A DNA stretch of 64,000 bases. Origin: Tabrizicola sp. TH137 (lineage in GTDB: Bacteria > Pseudomonadota > Alphaproteobacteria > Rhodobacterales > Rhodobacteraceae). Below the pieces are notes generated by a model. That model was given only the letters and a program-made list of their open reading frames with translations. It was not told where the DNA came from and ran no database searches. The DNA lies in the NCBI RefSeq assembly GCF_002855575.1, contig NZ_PKRQ01000002.1, forward strand, positions 124,001 through 188,000, given 5' to 3'. The number at the start of each line of letters is the position of its first letter. Positions within the stretch are counted from its first letter, which is position 1. The position numbers were made by a program, and so were the translations under genes. Shown piece by piece: positions 28,505-38,432 of this stretch.

Positions 28505-28936
28505 TTAGACTGCCCGGTCCAGGCGCGTGCTCAGATGGATCAGGCTTTCCGAGGATCTGACCCCGGTGATGGTGCCGATCTGGTCCAGCACCTGATCCAG
28601 AACCTGCGTATTGGGGCAGGCGATCTGAAGCAGCAGGTCGAACCTTCCGCTCGTGGTGAAGACCCGCTCCACCTCGGCAATCGCCTTCAGCCGTTGCAGG
28701 ATTCCCGCCTGCGCGCGGGGTTCGATGGTGAGCAGGACCGAGGCCCGCAGCCGCCCCTGCCGCGCCCCTTCGCCCAGTTTCAGGGTATATCCGGCGATGA
28801 CACCGGTCGTTTCCAGCCGTTCCAGCCGCGCCTGAATGGTGGACCGCGCAACCTTTAGTCGTCGTGACAGCGTCGCCACCGACATACGGGCATCCGCCCC
28901 CAGAAGCCCGATGATGTTGCGATCCAGTTCGTCCAT
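28505..28936 (-). CDS. Lrp/AsnC-family regulator
   Basis: A 143-residue feast/famine regulator. The DNA-binding part reads MDELDRNIIGLLGADARMSVATLSRRLKVARSTIQARLERL, with GVIAGYTLKLG after it. The C-terminal RAM domain includes VERVFTTSGRFDLLLQI. It is divergent from ornithine decarboxylase, which it may control in response to an amino acid. A 16-bp near-palindrome lies 20 nt upstream of its start. Confidence 0.92.
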   Translation of the reverse strand: MDELDRNIIGLLGADARMSVATLSRRLKVARSTIQARLERLETTGVIAGYTLKLGEGARQGRLRASVLLTIEPRAQAGILQRLKAIAEVERVFTTSGRFDLLLQIACPNTQVLDQVLDQIGTITGVRSSESLIHLSTRLDRAV

Positions 28937-28955
28937 GCAATCTGCCCGATCTTTT

Positions 28956-28971
28956 CGTCATTATAACGACG
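28956..28971. promoter_or_regulatory. Candidate Lrp operator
   Basis: CGTCATTATAACGACG is palindromic at 14 of 16 positions and lies in the divergent Lrp/ornithine decarboxylase intergenic region, as expected for an autoregulated Lrp gene. Confidence 0.5.
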
Positions 28972-29055
28972 TTTCACTTCATTTATACAGTTTTGTTCGG
29001 TGAGTTTGTACACCATATGCGGCATCCTCAGTTGCAGGAAAAGGGCGGCTCATAC

Positions 29056-29116
29056 GCACCTGGCCTGGTTGGAAAAACCGCGCAGGTGCCTTGCCGTCCC
29101 GTGAACGAGCAACGGG
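29056..29116 (+). promoter_or_regulatory. Structured leader of ornithine decarboxylase
   Basis: Two consecutive stem-loops lie 38-98 nt before the start codon. The first pairs GCACCTG with CAGGTGC, with an inner GGTT/AACC stem (29056-29089). The second pairs CCCGT with ACGGG (29098-29116). Alphaproteobacterial ornithine decarboxylase genes can carry the speF RNA leader; whether this is one was not tested. Confidence 0.4.
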
Positions 29117-29153
29117 GAGGGCTTGCGTCTTGTTGGCAGAAAGGATCACGCCG

Positions 29154-30299
29154 ATGGGACTGTCCAAAACGATCTGGACCAATCCGACCGAATTCCTCCG
29201 CAACCAGCAGCCGGAGCATCCGGTGCTGTTCTTTTCGCCCTCGGCGCTTCAGGCCGCGGCGCGGCGGTTCATTGATGGCTTCCCCGGCATGGTGACCTAT
29301 GCGGTGAAGTCCAATCCCGGCGAAGAGGTGATCGAAAACCTCGCTGCCGCTGGCGTGCGCGGCTATGACTGCGCCTCGCCCTTCGAGATCGACCTGATCC
29401 GCCGCCTCGCCCCCGATGCGGCCATCCATTACAACAACCCCGTCCGGTCGCTGGCCGAAATCGCCCATGCGGTGGAGAAGGGCGTGAAGTCCTGGTCCGT
29501 CGATTCGCGGTCGGAGCTGGAAAAGCTGATCGCCCATGTCCCCGCCGGGGACAGCGAAATCTCCGTCCGGTTCAAGCTGCCCGTTGCAGGGGCGGCCTAT
29601 AATTTCGGGGCGAAGTTCGGGGCGACGGCGGAACTGGCGGCCGATCTGCTGCGCCGCGTGGCCGAGGCGGGCTTTATCCCGTCTGTCACCTTCCATCCGG
29701 GCACGCAATGCACCGATCCGGCCGCCTGGGAGGCCTATATCCGCACCGCCGCAGAGATCGCGCGGGATGCGGGTGTGACCATCGCGCGGCTGAACGTGGG
29801 CGGCGGTTTCCCGTCGCACCGCCTGATGGGCGTGGTGCCTCAGTTGGAGGCCACCTTCGACCTGATCGACCGCGTGGCGACCGAGGCTTTCGGTGCCGCC
29901 CGCCCGATGCTGATCTGCGAACCGGGCCGGGGCCTGTGCGGCGATGCCTTCACGCTGGCGGCCCGCGTCAAGGCGCTGCGCGATGACACGCATGTCTTCC
30001 TGAATGACGGCGTCTATGGAAGCCTGACCGAACTGCCGCTGATCGGCGTGATCGACCGGGTGGAGGTTCTGTCGGATGAGGGCGTGCTGCGGACGGGGGC
30101 GGCGCTGCCGCGCATCGTCTTTGGCCCGACCTGCGATTCCGTGGACCGCCTGCCGGGCGAGGTGCCGCTGCCGTCCGATATCGCCGAAGGCGATTATGTG
30201 ATCGTGCAGGGGATGGGCGCCTATTCGACGGTGACCAACACACGCTTCAACGGGTTCGGGGAACTGGCGCTGGCCACGGTGCTGTCGCTCAAGGTCTGA
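29154..30299 (+). CDS. Ornithine (lysine/ornithine) decarboxylase, fold III
   Basis: Alanine-racemase-fold PLP enzyme of 381 residues that makes putrescine (or cadaverine). The PLP lysine is about K52 in YAVKSNPG. NVGGGFPS, CEPGRGLCG and FGPTCDSVD (active-site Cys about 327) are hallmarks of eukaryotic-type ornithine decarboxylases, which Alphaproteobacteria often use. The ATG at 29154 follows AAGGATCACGCCG; an earlier in-frame codon was rejected. Specificity for ornithine over lysine is inferred from the family. Confidence 0.9.
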   Translation: MGLSKTIWTNPTEFLRNQQPEHPVLFFSPSALQAAARRFIDGFPGMVTYAVKSNPGEEVIENLAAAGVRGYDCASPFEIDLIRRLAPDAAIHYNNPVRSLAEIAHAVEKGVKSWSVDSRSELEKLIAHVPAGDSEISVRFKLPVAGAAYNFGAKFGATAELAADLLRRVAEAGFIPSVTFHPGTQCTDPAAWEAYIRTAAEIARDAGVTIARLNVGGGFPSHRLMGVVPQLEATFDLIDRVATEAFGAARPMLICEPGRGLCGDAFTLAARVKALRDDTHVFLNDGVYGSLTELPLIGVIDRVEVLSDEGVLRTGAALPRIVFGPTCDSVDRLPGEVPLPSDIAEGDYVIVQGMGAYSTVTNTRFNGFGELALATVLSLKV

Positions 30300-30313
30300 G
30301 ACGGTCCTTCGCC

Positions 30314-30329
30314 TTAACACTGCGTTAAC
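30314..30329. promoter_or_regulatory. Candidate CtrA-type box
   Basis: TTAA-CACTGCG-TTAAC matches the CtrA consensus TTAA-N7-TTAAC exactly. It lies 73 nt before the molybdenum hydroxylase gene. A single box can arise by chance. Confidence 0.45.
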
Positions 30330-30335
30330 CTTTTG

Positions 30336-30367
30336 CGCCCCCGGCTGGACATTCCCGGCCGGGGGCG
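30336..30367. terminator. GC-rich hairpin after ornithine decarboxylase gene
   Basis: A perfect 10-bp stem CGCCCCCGGC/GCCGGGGGCG with a 12-nt loop starts 36 nt past the decarboxylase stop. It is followed by TAGGTTTT, a weak T-run. It may terminate the upstream transcript, although it lies in the leader of the next gene. Confidence 0.45.
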
Positions 30368-30401
30368 TAGGTTTTGCGGCGACCTGTGGAAGGAATCCCC
30401 C

Positions 30402-32672
30402 ATGAAATTCGGCCAGTCGCAGCCCGCCCGTCGGATCGAGGATGTCCGCTTCCTGACGGGGCAAGGACGCTATGTCGATGATATCGCGCCGGAAAATTCG
30501 CTCAGGGCATGGTTCCTGCGGTCTGACCGGGCGCATGGGGTGATTACCGGGCTGGATGTGACGGCGGCGCGGGCGGCGCCCGGGGTGCATCTGGTGCTGA
30601 CGGCCGATGATCTGCGCGCGGCAGGGGTGCAGACGGGGATGCGGTTTTCCCGGGTGACGAACCGCGACGGCAGCAAGGGGGCGGGGCCTGCACGCCCTGT
30701 GCTGGCCGAGGGGCGGGTGCGGTTCGTGGGCGAGGCCATCGCTATGGTGGTGGCCGAGACGCTGGATCAGGCGCGGGATGCGGCGGAGCTGATCGAGGTG
30801 GAGATTGACGAGCTGCCCGTCGCGCTGTCGCTGGAGCCGGGGGAGGAGGCGATCCATCCCGAGGCCCCCGGCAACCTTGCCTTCGACTATGGCATCGGGC
30901 GCGAGGCGGAGACGGCGGCGGCGCTGGCAGCGTCGGCCCATCTGGTGCGTCTGGAAGTGATCCACAACCGGGTGATCGTGAACCCGCTGGAACCGCGCGG
31001 GGCCTGGGCCGAGTGGCAGGAGGAGCGGCTGCATCTGGCGGTGAACGGGCAGGGGGTCTGGACGCAGAAGAAGGAACTGGCGCGGATGCTGGGCCTGCCG
31101 GAGGCGGCGGTGCGGGTGACCAATCCCGATGTGGGCGGCGGTTTCGGCATGAAGGCGATGACCTATCCCGAATATGTGGTCATCGCGCAGGCGGCGCGGA
31201 TGCTGGGCCGTCCGGTGCGCTGGATGGCCGAACGCGGCGAGGGGATGCTGTCCGACAATGCCGGGCGCGACCTGATCGCGCGGGCGGAGATGGGGTTCGA
31301 TGCCGATCTGAAGATCACCGGTTATCGGGTGACGGTGCTTTCCAACCTTGGCGCCTATAACTCGCAATTCGGGCAACCCATTCAATCGGAACTGTTTTCC
31401 AAGGTCCTGACCGGGGTCTATGACATCCCCAATGCCTGGCAGAACACGCTGGGGGTGTTCACCAACACCGCCCCTGTCGATGCCTATCGCGGGGCCGGGC
31501 GGCCCGAGGCCATCCTGACGATCGAGCGGGTGATGGACGAGGCGGCGCGGGTTCTGGGGGCCGATCCCTTTGACCTGCGGCGGCGGAATTTCATCCGGGC
31601 CTTCCCCTATCGCACGGTTACGGGGCAGGTGATCGACGTGGGTGATTTTGACCGCGTGCTGTCGCGGGCCGAGGTGGAGGGGGACGTGGCGGGCTTCGCC
31701 GCGCGGCGGGCGGCAAGTGAGGCGAAGGGGATGCTCCGGGGGTTGGGGCTGGCGACCTATATCGAATCGATCCTAGGCGACCCGTCGGAAACCGCGCGGG
31801 TGGTGCTGGAGGCCGATGGCGGGGCCACGCTCTATGTCGGCACCCAGTCGAACGGGCAGGGGCATGAGACGGTTTATGCGCGGATGCTGGCGGGGATGAC
31901 GGGGATCGAGGAGGGCAAGATCCGCGTCGTGCAGGGCGACAGCGATGCCATCCCGGCGGGGGGTGGCACGGGCGGTTCACGGTCGGTGACGGTGCAGGGG
32001 ACGGCGACGCGGGCGACGGTGATTCAACTGGCCGAGGGGCTGGCGGCCTTTCTGGCCGAGGAAACGGGGGTGGAGGGGATGCGTTTCGACGACCTCGCCT
32101 TCGGTGCGCCGGGATCGAACCTGCGGCTGACGCTGGCCGAGGCGGCGGAGATGGCGCGGGCGAAGGGGCGGGATGACCTTTGTGACCGGGCGGCGACCAT
32201 CACGCTGGAGGGGCGGTCCTTCCCCAATGGCGCGCATCTGGCAGAGGTGGAGATTGACCCGGAAACGGGGGCGGTGCGGCTGGACCGCTATACGGTGGTG
32301 GATGATTTCGGCACGCTGATCGCGCCGGAACTGGCCATCGGCCAAGTGCATGGCGGGGTGGCGCAGGGTTTCGGTCAGGCGGTGATGGAAAACGCCGTGC
32401 ATGACGAGGCGGGGCAGATGCTGACGGCCAGTTTCATGGATTACGCGATGCCGCGCGCCGATGACCTGCCCTTCATCGGGTTCACATCGGAACCCGTGCC
32501 CTCGGTCCTGAACCCGTTCGGGATGAAGGGCTGCGGCGAGGCGGGGACGGTGGGGGCGTTGGGGGCCATTTCCAACGCGGTGCGCGATGCGCTGGCCCCG
32601 CGGGGCGTGGCGCGGGTGGACATGCCGTTCAGCCCGCAGCGCGTGTGGCAGTGGTTGCAGGACGCCAAATGA
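30402..32672 (+). CDS. Xanthine dehydrogenase family, molybdopterin-binding subunit
   Basis: A 756-residue large subunit of the molybdenum hydroxylase family. The N-terminal part (about 1-140) is the small Ald_Xan_dh_C type domain (RFLTGQGRYVDDI). The rest binds molybdopterin cytosine dinucleotide: NPDVGGGFGMKAM, APVDAYRGAGRPEA, GGGTGGSRSV, and the catalytic Glu about E713 in KGCGEAGTVGALG. The AYRCSFR active-site loop of true CO dehydrogenase is absent (DAYRGAGRPE here), so it is a CoxL-like enzyme of another substrate range. No FAD or [2Fe-2S] subunit gene is adjacent, which is unusual. Confidence 0.92.
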   Translation: MKFGQSQPARRIEDVRFLTGQGRYVDDIAPENSLRAWFLRSDRAHGVITGLDVTAARAAPGVHLVLTADDLRAAGVQTGMRFSRVTNRDGSKGAGPARPVLAEGRVRFVGEAIAMVVAETLDQARDAAELIEVEIDELPVALSLEPGEEAIHPEAPGNLAFDYGIGREAETAAALAASAHLVRLEVIHNRVIVNPLEPRGAWAEWQEERLHLAVNGQGVWTQKKELARMLGLPEAAVRVTNPDVGGGFGMKAMTYPEYVVIAQAARMLGRPVRWMAERGEGMLSDNAGRDLIARAEMGFDADLKITGYRVTVLSNLGAYNSQFGQPIQSELFSKVLTGVYDIPNAWQNTLGVFTNTAPVDAYRGAGRPEAILTIERVMDEAARVLGADPFDLRRRNFIRAFPYRTVTGQVIDVGDFDRVLSRAEVEGDVAGFAARRAASEAKGMLRGLGLATYIESILGDPSETARVVLEADGGATLYVGTQSNGQGHETVYARMLAGMTGIEEGKIRVVQGDSDAIPAGGGTGGSRSVTVQGTATRATVIQLAEGLAAFLAEETGVEGMRFDDLAFGAPGSNLRLTLAEAAEMARAKGRDDLCDRAATITLEGRSFPNGAHLAEVEIDPETGAVRLDRYTVVDDFGTLIAPELAIGQVHGGVAQGFGQAVMENAVHDEAGQMLTASFMDYAMPRADDLPFIGFTSEPVPSVLNPFGMKGCGEAGTVGALGAISNAVRDALAPRGVARVDMPFSPQRVWQWLQDAK

Positions 32673-32674
32673 AG

Positions 32675-32698
32675 AACGGCGGCCAAGGGGCCGCCGTT
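32675..32698. terminator. Bidirectional terminator between the hydroxylase gene and gltA
   Basis: A perfect stem AACGGCGGCC/GGCCGCCGTT with loop AAGG starts 2 nt after the hydroxylase stop codon. T-rich sequence (TTTCTGGTCTTTTC) follows on the plus strand. It could serve both convergent genes. Confidence 0.85.
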
Positions 32699-32718
32699 TC
32701 TGGTCTTTTCCCGATTGT

Positions 32719-34014
32719 TCAGCGGTGCTTCAGATCGACGTAATCGCGCTTTGTCTGGCCGACATAAAGCTGGCGCGGACGGCCGATCTTCTGGTTCGCC
32801 TCGCCGATCATCTCTTTCCACTGCGAAATCCAGCCCACCGTCCGCGACAGCGCGAAGATCGGCGTGAACATCGAGGTGGGGAAGCCCATCGCATCAAGGA
32901 TGATGCCAGAGTAGAAATCCACGTTCGGATAGAGCTTCTTGGAGACGAAATAATCATCCTCCAGCGCGATGCGCTCCAGCTCCTTTGCGACCTGAAGGGT
33001 GGGGTTGTTCTCGATCCCCATCAGGCCCAGCACCTCATCCGCCGATTCCTTCATCACCTTGGCGCGCGGATCGAAGTTCTTGTAGACGCGGTGGCCAAAG
33101 CCCATCAGGCGGAAGGGATCGTTCTTGTCCTTGGCACGGGCGATGTATTCCGGGATGCGGTCCACGCTGCCGATTTCGCGCAGCATTTCCAGACAGGCCT
33201 GGTTCGCGCCGCCATGGGCCGGGCCCCAGAGGCAGGCGATGCCCGCCGCGATGCAGGCGAAGGGGTTCGCGCCCGACGATCCCGCCAGACGCACCGTGGA
33301 GGTGGAGGCGTTCTGTTCGTGATCGGCATGCAGCATCATGATGCGGTCCATTGCCTTGGACAGGACCGGATCGACCACATATTCCTCGGCCGGGACCGAG
33401 AAGCACATGTGCAGGAAATTGCCCGCATAATCGAGGCTGTTCTTCGGATAGACGAAGGGCTGACCGATCGAATACTTGTAGGCCATCGCGGCGATGGTCG
33501 GCAGTTTCGCGATCATCCGGATCGCCGCAACCTCGCGCTGCCACGGGTCGTTGATGTCGAGCGAGTCGTGATAGAAGGCCGACATCGCGCCCACCACGCC
33601 GACCATCGTGGCCATCGGGTGGCTGTCCCGGCGGAAGCCACGGAAGAAGTAGTGCATCTGTTCATGCACCATCGTATGGCGCGTCACGCGGCCCTTGAAA
33701 TCGGCCAGTTGCGCCGCCGTGGGCAGTTCCGCGTAAAGCAGCAGATAGCAGAGTTCGAGATAGGTGGACTTTTCCGCAAGCTGTTCGATCGGATAGCCGC
33801 GATGCAGCAATTCGCCGGCATCGCCGTCGATGTAGGTGATGGCGCTTTCGCAGGCGGCGGTGGAGGTGAAGCCGGGGTCGAAGGTGAAGACATCCGCCTC
33901 GCCATAGAGCTTGCGGATGTCGAGGACGCTGGGCCCGAGAGTGGGTTCGTGGATCGGCAGATCATAGGTCTTGCCGTCCAGTGTCAGCGTCGCGGTTCTC
34001 TTGCCTTCGGCCAT
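32719..34014 (-). CDS. gltA: Citrate synthase
   Basis: Condenses acetyl-CoA and oxaloacetate (TCA cycle entry). The 431 residues match the type II, NADH-sensitive class. [22 protein letters not shown] contains the active-site His region, and [15 protein letters not shown] contains the second His and the Asp/Arg region. It starts the conserved minus-strand series with gltX upstream. No unusual features. Confidence 0.97.
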   Translation of the reverse strand: MAEGKRTATLTLDGKTYDLPIHEPTLGPSVLDIRKLYGEADVFTFDPGFTSTAACESAITYIDGDAGELLHRGYPIEQLAEKSTYLELCYLLLYAELPTAAQLADFKGRVTRHTMVHEQMHYFFRGFRRDSHPMATMVGVVGAMSAFYHDSLDINDPWQREVAAIRMIAKLPTIAAMAYKYSIGQPFVYPKNSLDYAGNFLHMCFSVPAEEYVVDPVLSKAMDRIMMLHADHEQNASTSTVRLAGSSGANPFACIAAGIACLWGPAHGGANQACLEMLREIGSVDRIPEYIARAKDKNDPFRLMGFGHRVYKNFDPRAKVMKESADEVLGLMGIENNPTLQVAKELERIALEDDYFVSKKLYPNVDFYSGIILDAMGFPTSMFTPIFALSRTVGWISQWKEMIGEANQKIGRPRQLYVGQTKRDYVDLKHR

Positions 34015-34088
34015 CTCTCAACGTCCCTCGTTAGGCCGCGCCGAGCGGGAGCGGCGGGTGCAGCATTGCGGCGCGAGGGGGCAGGGGG

Positions 34089-35525
34089 TCAGCCCGCAGC
34101 CTCCTCAAGCCGCGCAATCGTTTCATCCCGACCGATGACGAGCATCATGTCGTAGACGCTTGGTGTCGCGCTGCGCCCGGCAAGGGCGGCACGCAGCGGG
34201 GCGGCCAGTTTGCCAAATCCGATGCCGTGGGCCGTGGCGGTTTCGGTCAGGATCGGCTCCAGACCCTCCTTCGTCCAGCTAGCAGTTTGCAGGCGCGGCG
34301 TCAACGATTTCAGTATACCACGGGATACCGTGTCCAGCGCGGGCGCCGAGGCCGCGTCCGGGACGATGGGGCGTGCAGTCAGGGCGAAATGCGCCTTTTC
34401 AAGGAGTTCGGGGAAGGTCTTCGCCCGTTCCTTGACGCAGTAGAGGGCGCGCGACAGGAGGTCGCGTTGGGGGGGCGTCAGCGGCGCCTTGCCGGTGGCT
34501 GCGAGAAATGCCTCGATTTCATGCAGCAGTGCAGCATCATCGGCAGCGGCGATATGCTGGCCGCAGATGTTTTCCAGTTTCTTGAAATCCAGCCGCGCCG
34601 GAGAGCGCCCGATTCCCGACAGGTCGAACCATTCCATCGCCTGTTCGGAGGTGAAGAATTCCGCATCCCCATGCGCCCAGCCGAGGCGCGAGAGGTAGTT
34701 CCGCATCCCGGCGGCCGGATAGCCCTGAAGCTGATAGTCGCCGACCGCCGTCGCCCCATGGCGTTTGGAGAGCTTCTTGCCATCGGGGCCGTGGATCAGC
34801 GGGATATGCGCCCAAACCGGGATCGCCCAGCCCATCGCATCATAGACCATCTGCTGGCGGGCGGCGTTGTTGAGGTGGTCGTCGCCCCGGATGACATGGG
34901 TGACGCCCATGTCATGGTCATCCACCACGACGGCCAGCATATAGGTGGGCGTTCCGTCGGAACGGAGCACGATCATGTCATCCAACTGGTCATTGCCAAA
35001 GCGCACGGTTCCCTGAACGGCATCCTCGACCAGAGTTTCACCCTCGCGCGGGGCGCGCATCCGGATGGCATAGGGCGCCCCCGCCGGATGGGTGGCGGGA
35101 TCGGCATCGCGCCAGGGGCTTTGGAAGATGGCGTAGGAGGCGCCCTGCGCCTCTTGCGCGGCGCGGAAGGCGGCGATTTCTTCGGCCGTGGAGAAGCATT
35201 TATAGGCCGTGCCGCGGGCGAGCATCTCATGCGCCACTTCGGCATGGCGGTCGCGGCGTTCGAACTGGCTGACCGCCTCGCCGTCCCAGTCGAGGCCCAG
35301 CCAGCGCAGGCCCTGAAGGATAGCCTCGGTCGCCGCAGGGGTGGACCGCTCGCGGTCGGTATCCTCGATCCGCAGCAGGAACTTGCCGCCCCGGCCACGG
35401 GCATAGAGCCAGTTGAACAGCGCCGTGCGCCCGCCGCCGATATGGAGATAGCCGGTGGGCGAGGGGGCGAAACGGGTGACGACCGGCGCTTGGCCGGGGC
35501 GGGCGGCGGAAGAGGCGTCGCTCAT
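34089..35525 (-). CDS. gltX: Glutamyl-tRNA synthetase
   Basis: Charges tRNA(Glu) and, in organisms using GatCAB, often tRNA(Gln). The 478 residues contain the HIGH motif as [14 protein letters not shown] (28-31) and KMSKS as [11 protein letters not shown] near residue 250. The start [25 protein letters not shown] follows the family N-terminus; upstream in-frame residues are not conserved-looking. gatB in the same window fits indirect Gln-tRNA formation. Confidence 0.97.
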   Translation of the reverse strand: MSDASSAARPGQAPVVTRFAPSPTGYLHIGGGRTALFNWLYARGRGGKFLLRIEDTDRERSTPAATEAILQGLRWLGLDWDGEAVSQFERRDRHAEVAHEMLARGTAYKCFSTAEEIAAFRAAQEAQGASYAIFQSPWRDADPATHPAGAPYAIRMRAPREGETLVEDAVQGTVRFGNDQLDDMIVLRSDGTPTYMLAVVVDDHDMGVTHVIRGDDHLNNAARQQMVYDAMGWAIPVWAHIPLIHGPDGKKLSKRHGATAVGDYQLQGYPAAGMRNYLSRLGWAHGDAEFFTSEQAMEWFDLSGIGRSPARLDFKKLENICGQHIAAADDAALLHEIEAFLAATGKAPLTPPQRDLLSRALYCVKERAKTFPELLEKAHFALTARPIVPDAASAPALDTVSRGILKSLTPRLQTASWTKEGLEPILTETATAHGIGFGKLAAPLRAALAGRSATPSVYDMMLVIGRDETIARLEEAAG

Positions 35526-35623
35526 GGAGGTGTTAACCTTTCGGAAACCGGTCGGGTCTAGGGTCAGGCGCCTGTCTAGGCAAATGCGGGGCCGGAAACA
35601 AGGTGGGCGGGGCGGCGGACGGG

Positions 35624-37672
35624 ATGCGGTTCTTGGCCGAGGCGCTGGCCCGTCAGCACGGGCGGTTGCTGCCCTTCTTTCCGGTCGGGCTTGGATGCGG
35701 GATCGGGGTCTGGTTCGGCCTGGCACAGGAGCCGACTGCCGCCCTTTACGCCGCCGTGGCGCTGTATGTGGGCGCGCTGGCGGCGGGGGTTTTGTGGGCC
35801 GCAGGGGCGCGGCCCGTGCTGATCTTTGCGGCGGCCCTGGGGATGGGCTTTCTGCTCTGCGGGGGGCGGGCCTGGATGGTGGCGGCGCCGATCCTGGGCG
35901 GGGAGGTCTATGGTCCGGTCACGGGGCGTGTGGTGCTGATCGACCGGTCGCAGGCCGGGGCGTTGCGGATCACGCTGGACCGGGTCTGGATCGCGGAGTT
36001 GCCGCCGCAGGAGACGCCTGCACGGGTGCGGCTGTCCTTGCAGGGGGATCGGCTGTGGCACGATCCGCAGCCGGGGCAGGTGGTGATGGCGACGGCCTTC
36101 CTGTCGCCGCCGCCGGGGCCGGTGGAGCCGGGGGCCTTCGACTTTCGCCGGGATGCCTTTTTCGACGGGCTGGGGGCGGTCGGCTATACGCGGCACCCCG
36201 CTCTTTTGTGGGAGGAGGCAGCGCCGGGGGAGGCGCGCATCGGGCGGTTGCGGGCCTATCTTTCCGGCGCGATCCGGGCCGCCATTCCGGGCGATGCCGG
36301 GGCCTTTGCGGCGGGGGTGATGACGGGGGATCGGTCGGGGCTTTCGGTGGAGGCGGTGGCGGCGCTGCGGGATTCTTCGCTGGCGCATCTGCTGGCGATT
36401 TCGGGGATGAACATGGCCTTTCTGACGGCCTTCGTCTTTGCGCTGCTGCGGTTCGGGCTGGCCCTGATCCCGCCCGCCGCCCTGCGGGTGAACGGCAAGA
36501 AGATCGCGGCGGTGGTCGCCCTGGGCGCGGCGCTGTTCTACCTCTTGCTGTCCGGGGCGAATGTCGCGACGGAGCGGGCCTTCATCATGGTGGCGGTGAT
36601 GCTGGGAGCGGTGCTCATGGACCGCCGCGCGATCACGCTGCGGTCGGTTGCGGTGGCCGGGACGGTGATCCTGTTCTGGCAGCCCGAGGCGCTGTTGTCG
36701 CCGGGGTTCCAGATGAGCTTTGCCGCCACCATTGCGCTCATCCTCGGGTTCGGCTGGTGGGCCGAGCGGATGGCACGGCGGCAATGGTCGCGGGGCGCGC
36801 AATTCGTGGCGACGCTGGTCCTGTCATCCCTGCTTGGCGGCCTTGCCACGGCGCCCTTTGCGGCGGCGCATTTCAACCGGTTCACGGATTATGGGCTGAT
36901 TGCCAATCTGCTGACCGGGCCGGTGATGGCGGCGGTGGTGATGCCTGCGGGGGTGATGGCCGCGCTCTTGTGGCCGTTCGGGCTGGCGCCAATGGCGCTC
37001 TGGGTGCTGGAGATGGGCTGCCGCTGGATCCTGTTTGTGGCGCATGAGGTGGCGCGGTTGGAAGGGGCGGTGACGGCGATCCCGGCCCCGCCGGGGGCGG
37101 TGCTGCCGGTGCTGACGCTGGGCCTGTGCTGGTTGTGCTTCTGGCAGGGGCGGGCGCGGTGGGCGGGGGTGGCGCCGGTGATGGTGGCGTTGGTGCTGTG
37201 GATGCAGGGGGCGCGGCCCACGGTCCTGATCGGGGGGGAGGGGGTTGTCGGTGTGATGGGGCCGGAGGGGCGGGCGCTGTCGGCGGCGCGGGGGGATGGG
37301 TTCATGCTGCGCAACTGGCTGGAGAATGACGGCGATCTGGCAAGGCAGGCGGTGGCGGCGGGGCGTGCGGGCTTTGCCGAGGGGCCGATGGGCGCGGTCT
37401 TTGCTCTGGGGACGGGGACGGGGGTGATCCTGTCGCGCCCCGAACAGGCCGAGGCGGCCTGTCGCGCCCATGCCATCGTGGTCATGGAGGCGGGGCCCTT
37501 GCCCCAAGGAGCGTGCCTCGCGGTGACACCGGAGCGGTTGCGCCGGAGCGGCACCCTGGCGGTGATGGTGACGGGGGATGGAATGGCGCTGCGTGTCACC
37601 CATCCGGGGCGCAGGCTGTGGTCGCGGGACGGGGTGGATGACCCCGCCCGCTTTTTCGCGGCGGGTCAGTAG
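35624..37672 (+). CDS. ComEC/Rec2 family competence protein
   Basis: A 682-residue multi-helix membrane protein of the DNA-uptake channel family. DUF4131-like N-terminal helices are followed by an OB-like segment, then the ComEC core with [22 protein letters not shown] and [15 protein letters not shown]. After the last helix (about 530) the C-terminal tail lacks the HxHxDH metallo-beta-lactamase motif found in many ComEC proteins. A GTG 21 nt upstream is an alternative start. The stop overlaps convergent lexA by 7 nt. Confidence 0.88.
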   Translation: MRFLAEALARQHGRLLPFFPVGLGCGIGVWFGLAQEPTAALYAAVALYVGALAAGVLWAAGARPVLIFAAALGMGFLLCGGRAWMVAAPILGGEVYGPVTGRVVLIDRSQAGALRITLDRVWIAELPPQETPARVRLSLQGDRLWHDPQPGQVVMATAFLSPPPGPVEPGAFDFRRDAFFDGLGAVGYTRHPALLWEEAAPGEARIGRLRAYLSGAIRAAIPGDAGAFAAGVMTGDRSGLSVEAVAALRDSSLAHLLAISGMNMAFLTAFVFALLRFGLALIPPAALRVNGKKIAAVVALGAALFYLLLSGANVATERAFIMVAVMLGAVLMDRRAITLRSVAVAGTVILFWQPEALLSPGFQMSFAATIALILGFGWWAERMARRQWSRGAQFVATLVLSSLLGGLATAPFAAAHFNRFTDYGLIANLLTGPVMAAVVMPAGVMAALLWPFGLAPMALWVLEMGCRWILFVAHEVARLEGAVTAIPAPPGAVLPVLTLGLCWLCFWQGRARWAGVAPVMVALVLWMQGARPTVLIGGEGVVGVMGPEGRALSAARGDGFMLRNWLENDGDLARQAVAAGRAGFAEGPMGAVFALGTGTGVILSRPEQAEAACRAHAIVVMEAGPLPQGACLAVTPERLRRSGTLAVMVTGDGMALRVTHPGRRLWSRDGVDDPARFFAAGQ

Positions 37673-38352
37673 GTGCGGATCAGGCCGACGAGGCGCCCTT
37701 GCACGCGGACGGCGTGATCCGGGAAGACGCGGGTTTCATAGGCGGGGTTCGCCGCCTCCAGCGCGATCATGCTGCCACGGCGGCGGAAGCGTTTCAGCGT
37801 CGCTTCATGGTCTTCCACCAGCGCGACGACGATATCGCCGTTTTCGGCGGTGGATTGTTCGCGGATCACGACGATGTCGCCATCGTTGATGCCCGCCTCG
37901 ATCATCGAGTCCCCCTTCACCTCCAGCGCGTAGTGATGGCCGCGCCCTGACAGCATGGAGCCCGGCACGGCGATGTGGTGGGACACCTCGGCAATCGCCT
38001 CGATCGGGACGCCGGCGGCGATACGGCCCATCACGGGCAGTTCGAGCGCATGGACCGCCTCGACCGGCAGGGCGTTGCGCGGCGCTTCGGCCTTGGCCCC
38101 TTCGATGACGCGGGGCTTGAAGCCCGGTTTTTCCATCGCCTCGGGCAGCTTGACGATTTCCAGCGCACGGGCGCGGTGGGCGAGGCGGCGGATGAAGCCG
38201 CGCTCCTCCAGCGCCGTGATCAGGCGGTGGATGCCGGATTTTGAGCGCAGGTCGAGCGCCTCTTTCATTTCGTCGAAGGATGGCGGGACGCCGTCGGCAT
38301 CCATGCGGGTCTTGATGAAATCAAGAAGTTCCAGTTGTTTCCGGGTCAGCAT
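37666..38352 (-). CDS. lexA: LexA repressor
   Basis: SOS-response repressor of 228 residues. The N-terminal winged helix starts [29 protein letters not shown], and [28 protein letters not shown] (shown only as a landmark) leads into the latent protease. The Ser/Lys pair is about S149 (in GDSMIEAG) and K187 (in ATLKRF). The autoregulatory box lies 34 nt upstream. A direct role in repressing DNA-damage genes is expected. Confidence 0.96.
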   Translation of the reverse strand: MLTRKQLELLDFIKTRMDADGVPPSFDEMKEALDLRSKSGIHRLITALEERGFIRRLAHRARALEIVKLPEAMEKPGFKPRVIEGAKAEAPRNALPVEAVHALELPVMGRIAAGVPIEAIAEVSHHIAVPGSMLSGRGHHYALEVKGDSMIEAGINDGDIVVIREQSTAENGDIVVALVEDHEATLKRFRRRGSMIALEAANPAYETRVFPDHAVRVQGRLVGLIRTY

Positions 38353-38385
38353 CAGGCCCCTCCATCACCGAACAGTTGGTTCAAT

Positions 38386-38400
38386 GTTCTACCTGTGTTC
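38386..38400. promoter_or_regulatory. SOS box of lexA
   Basis: GTTCTACCTGTGTTC fits the alphaproteobacterial direct-repeat LexA site GTTC-N7-GTTC exactly. Further GAAC/GTTC half-sites lie at 38370 and 38379. Position (34 nt from the lexA start) fits autoregulation. Confidence 0.88.
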
Positions 38401-38432
38401 CCGTTTTGTGTCAACCGGAACGGCAGGCAGCG

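Noticed and set aside
30402-32672. Carbon monoxide dehydrogenase large subunit
   Set aside because: The characteristic AYRCSFR active-site loop is replaced by DAYRGAGRPE, and coxM/coxS are not adjacent.
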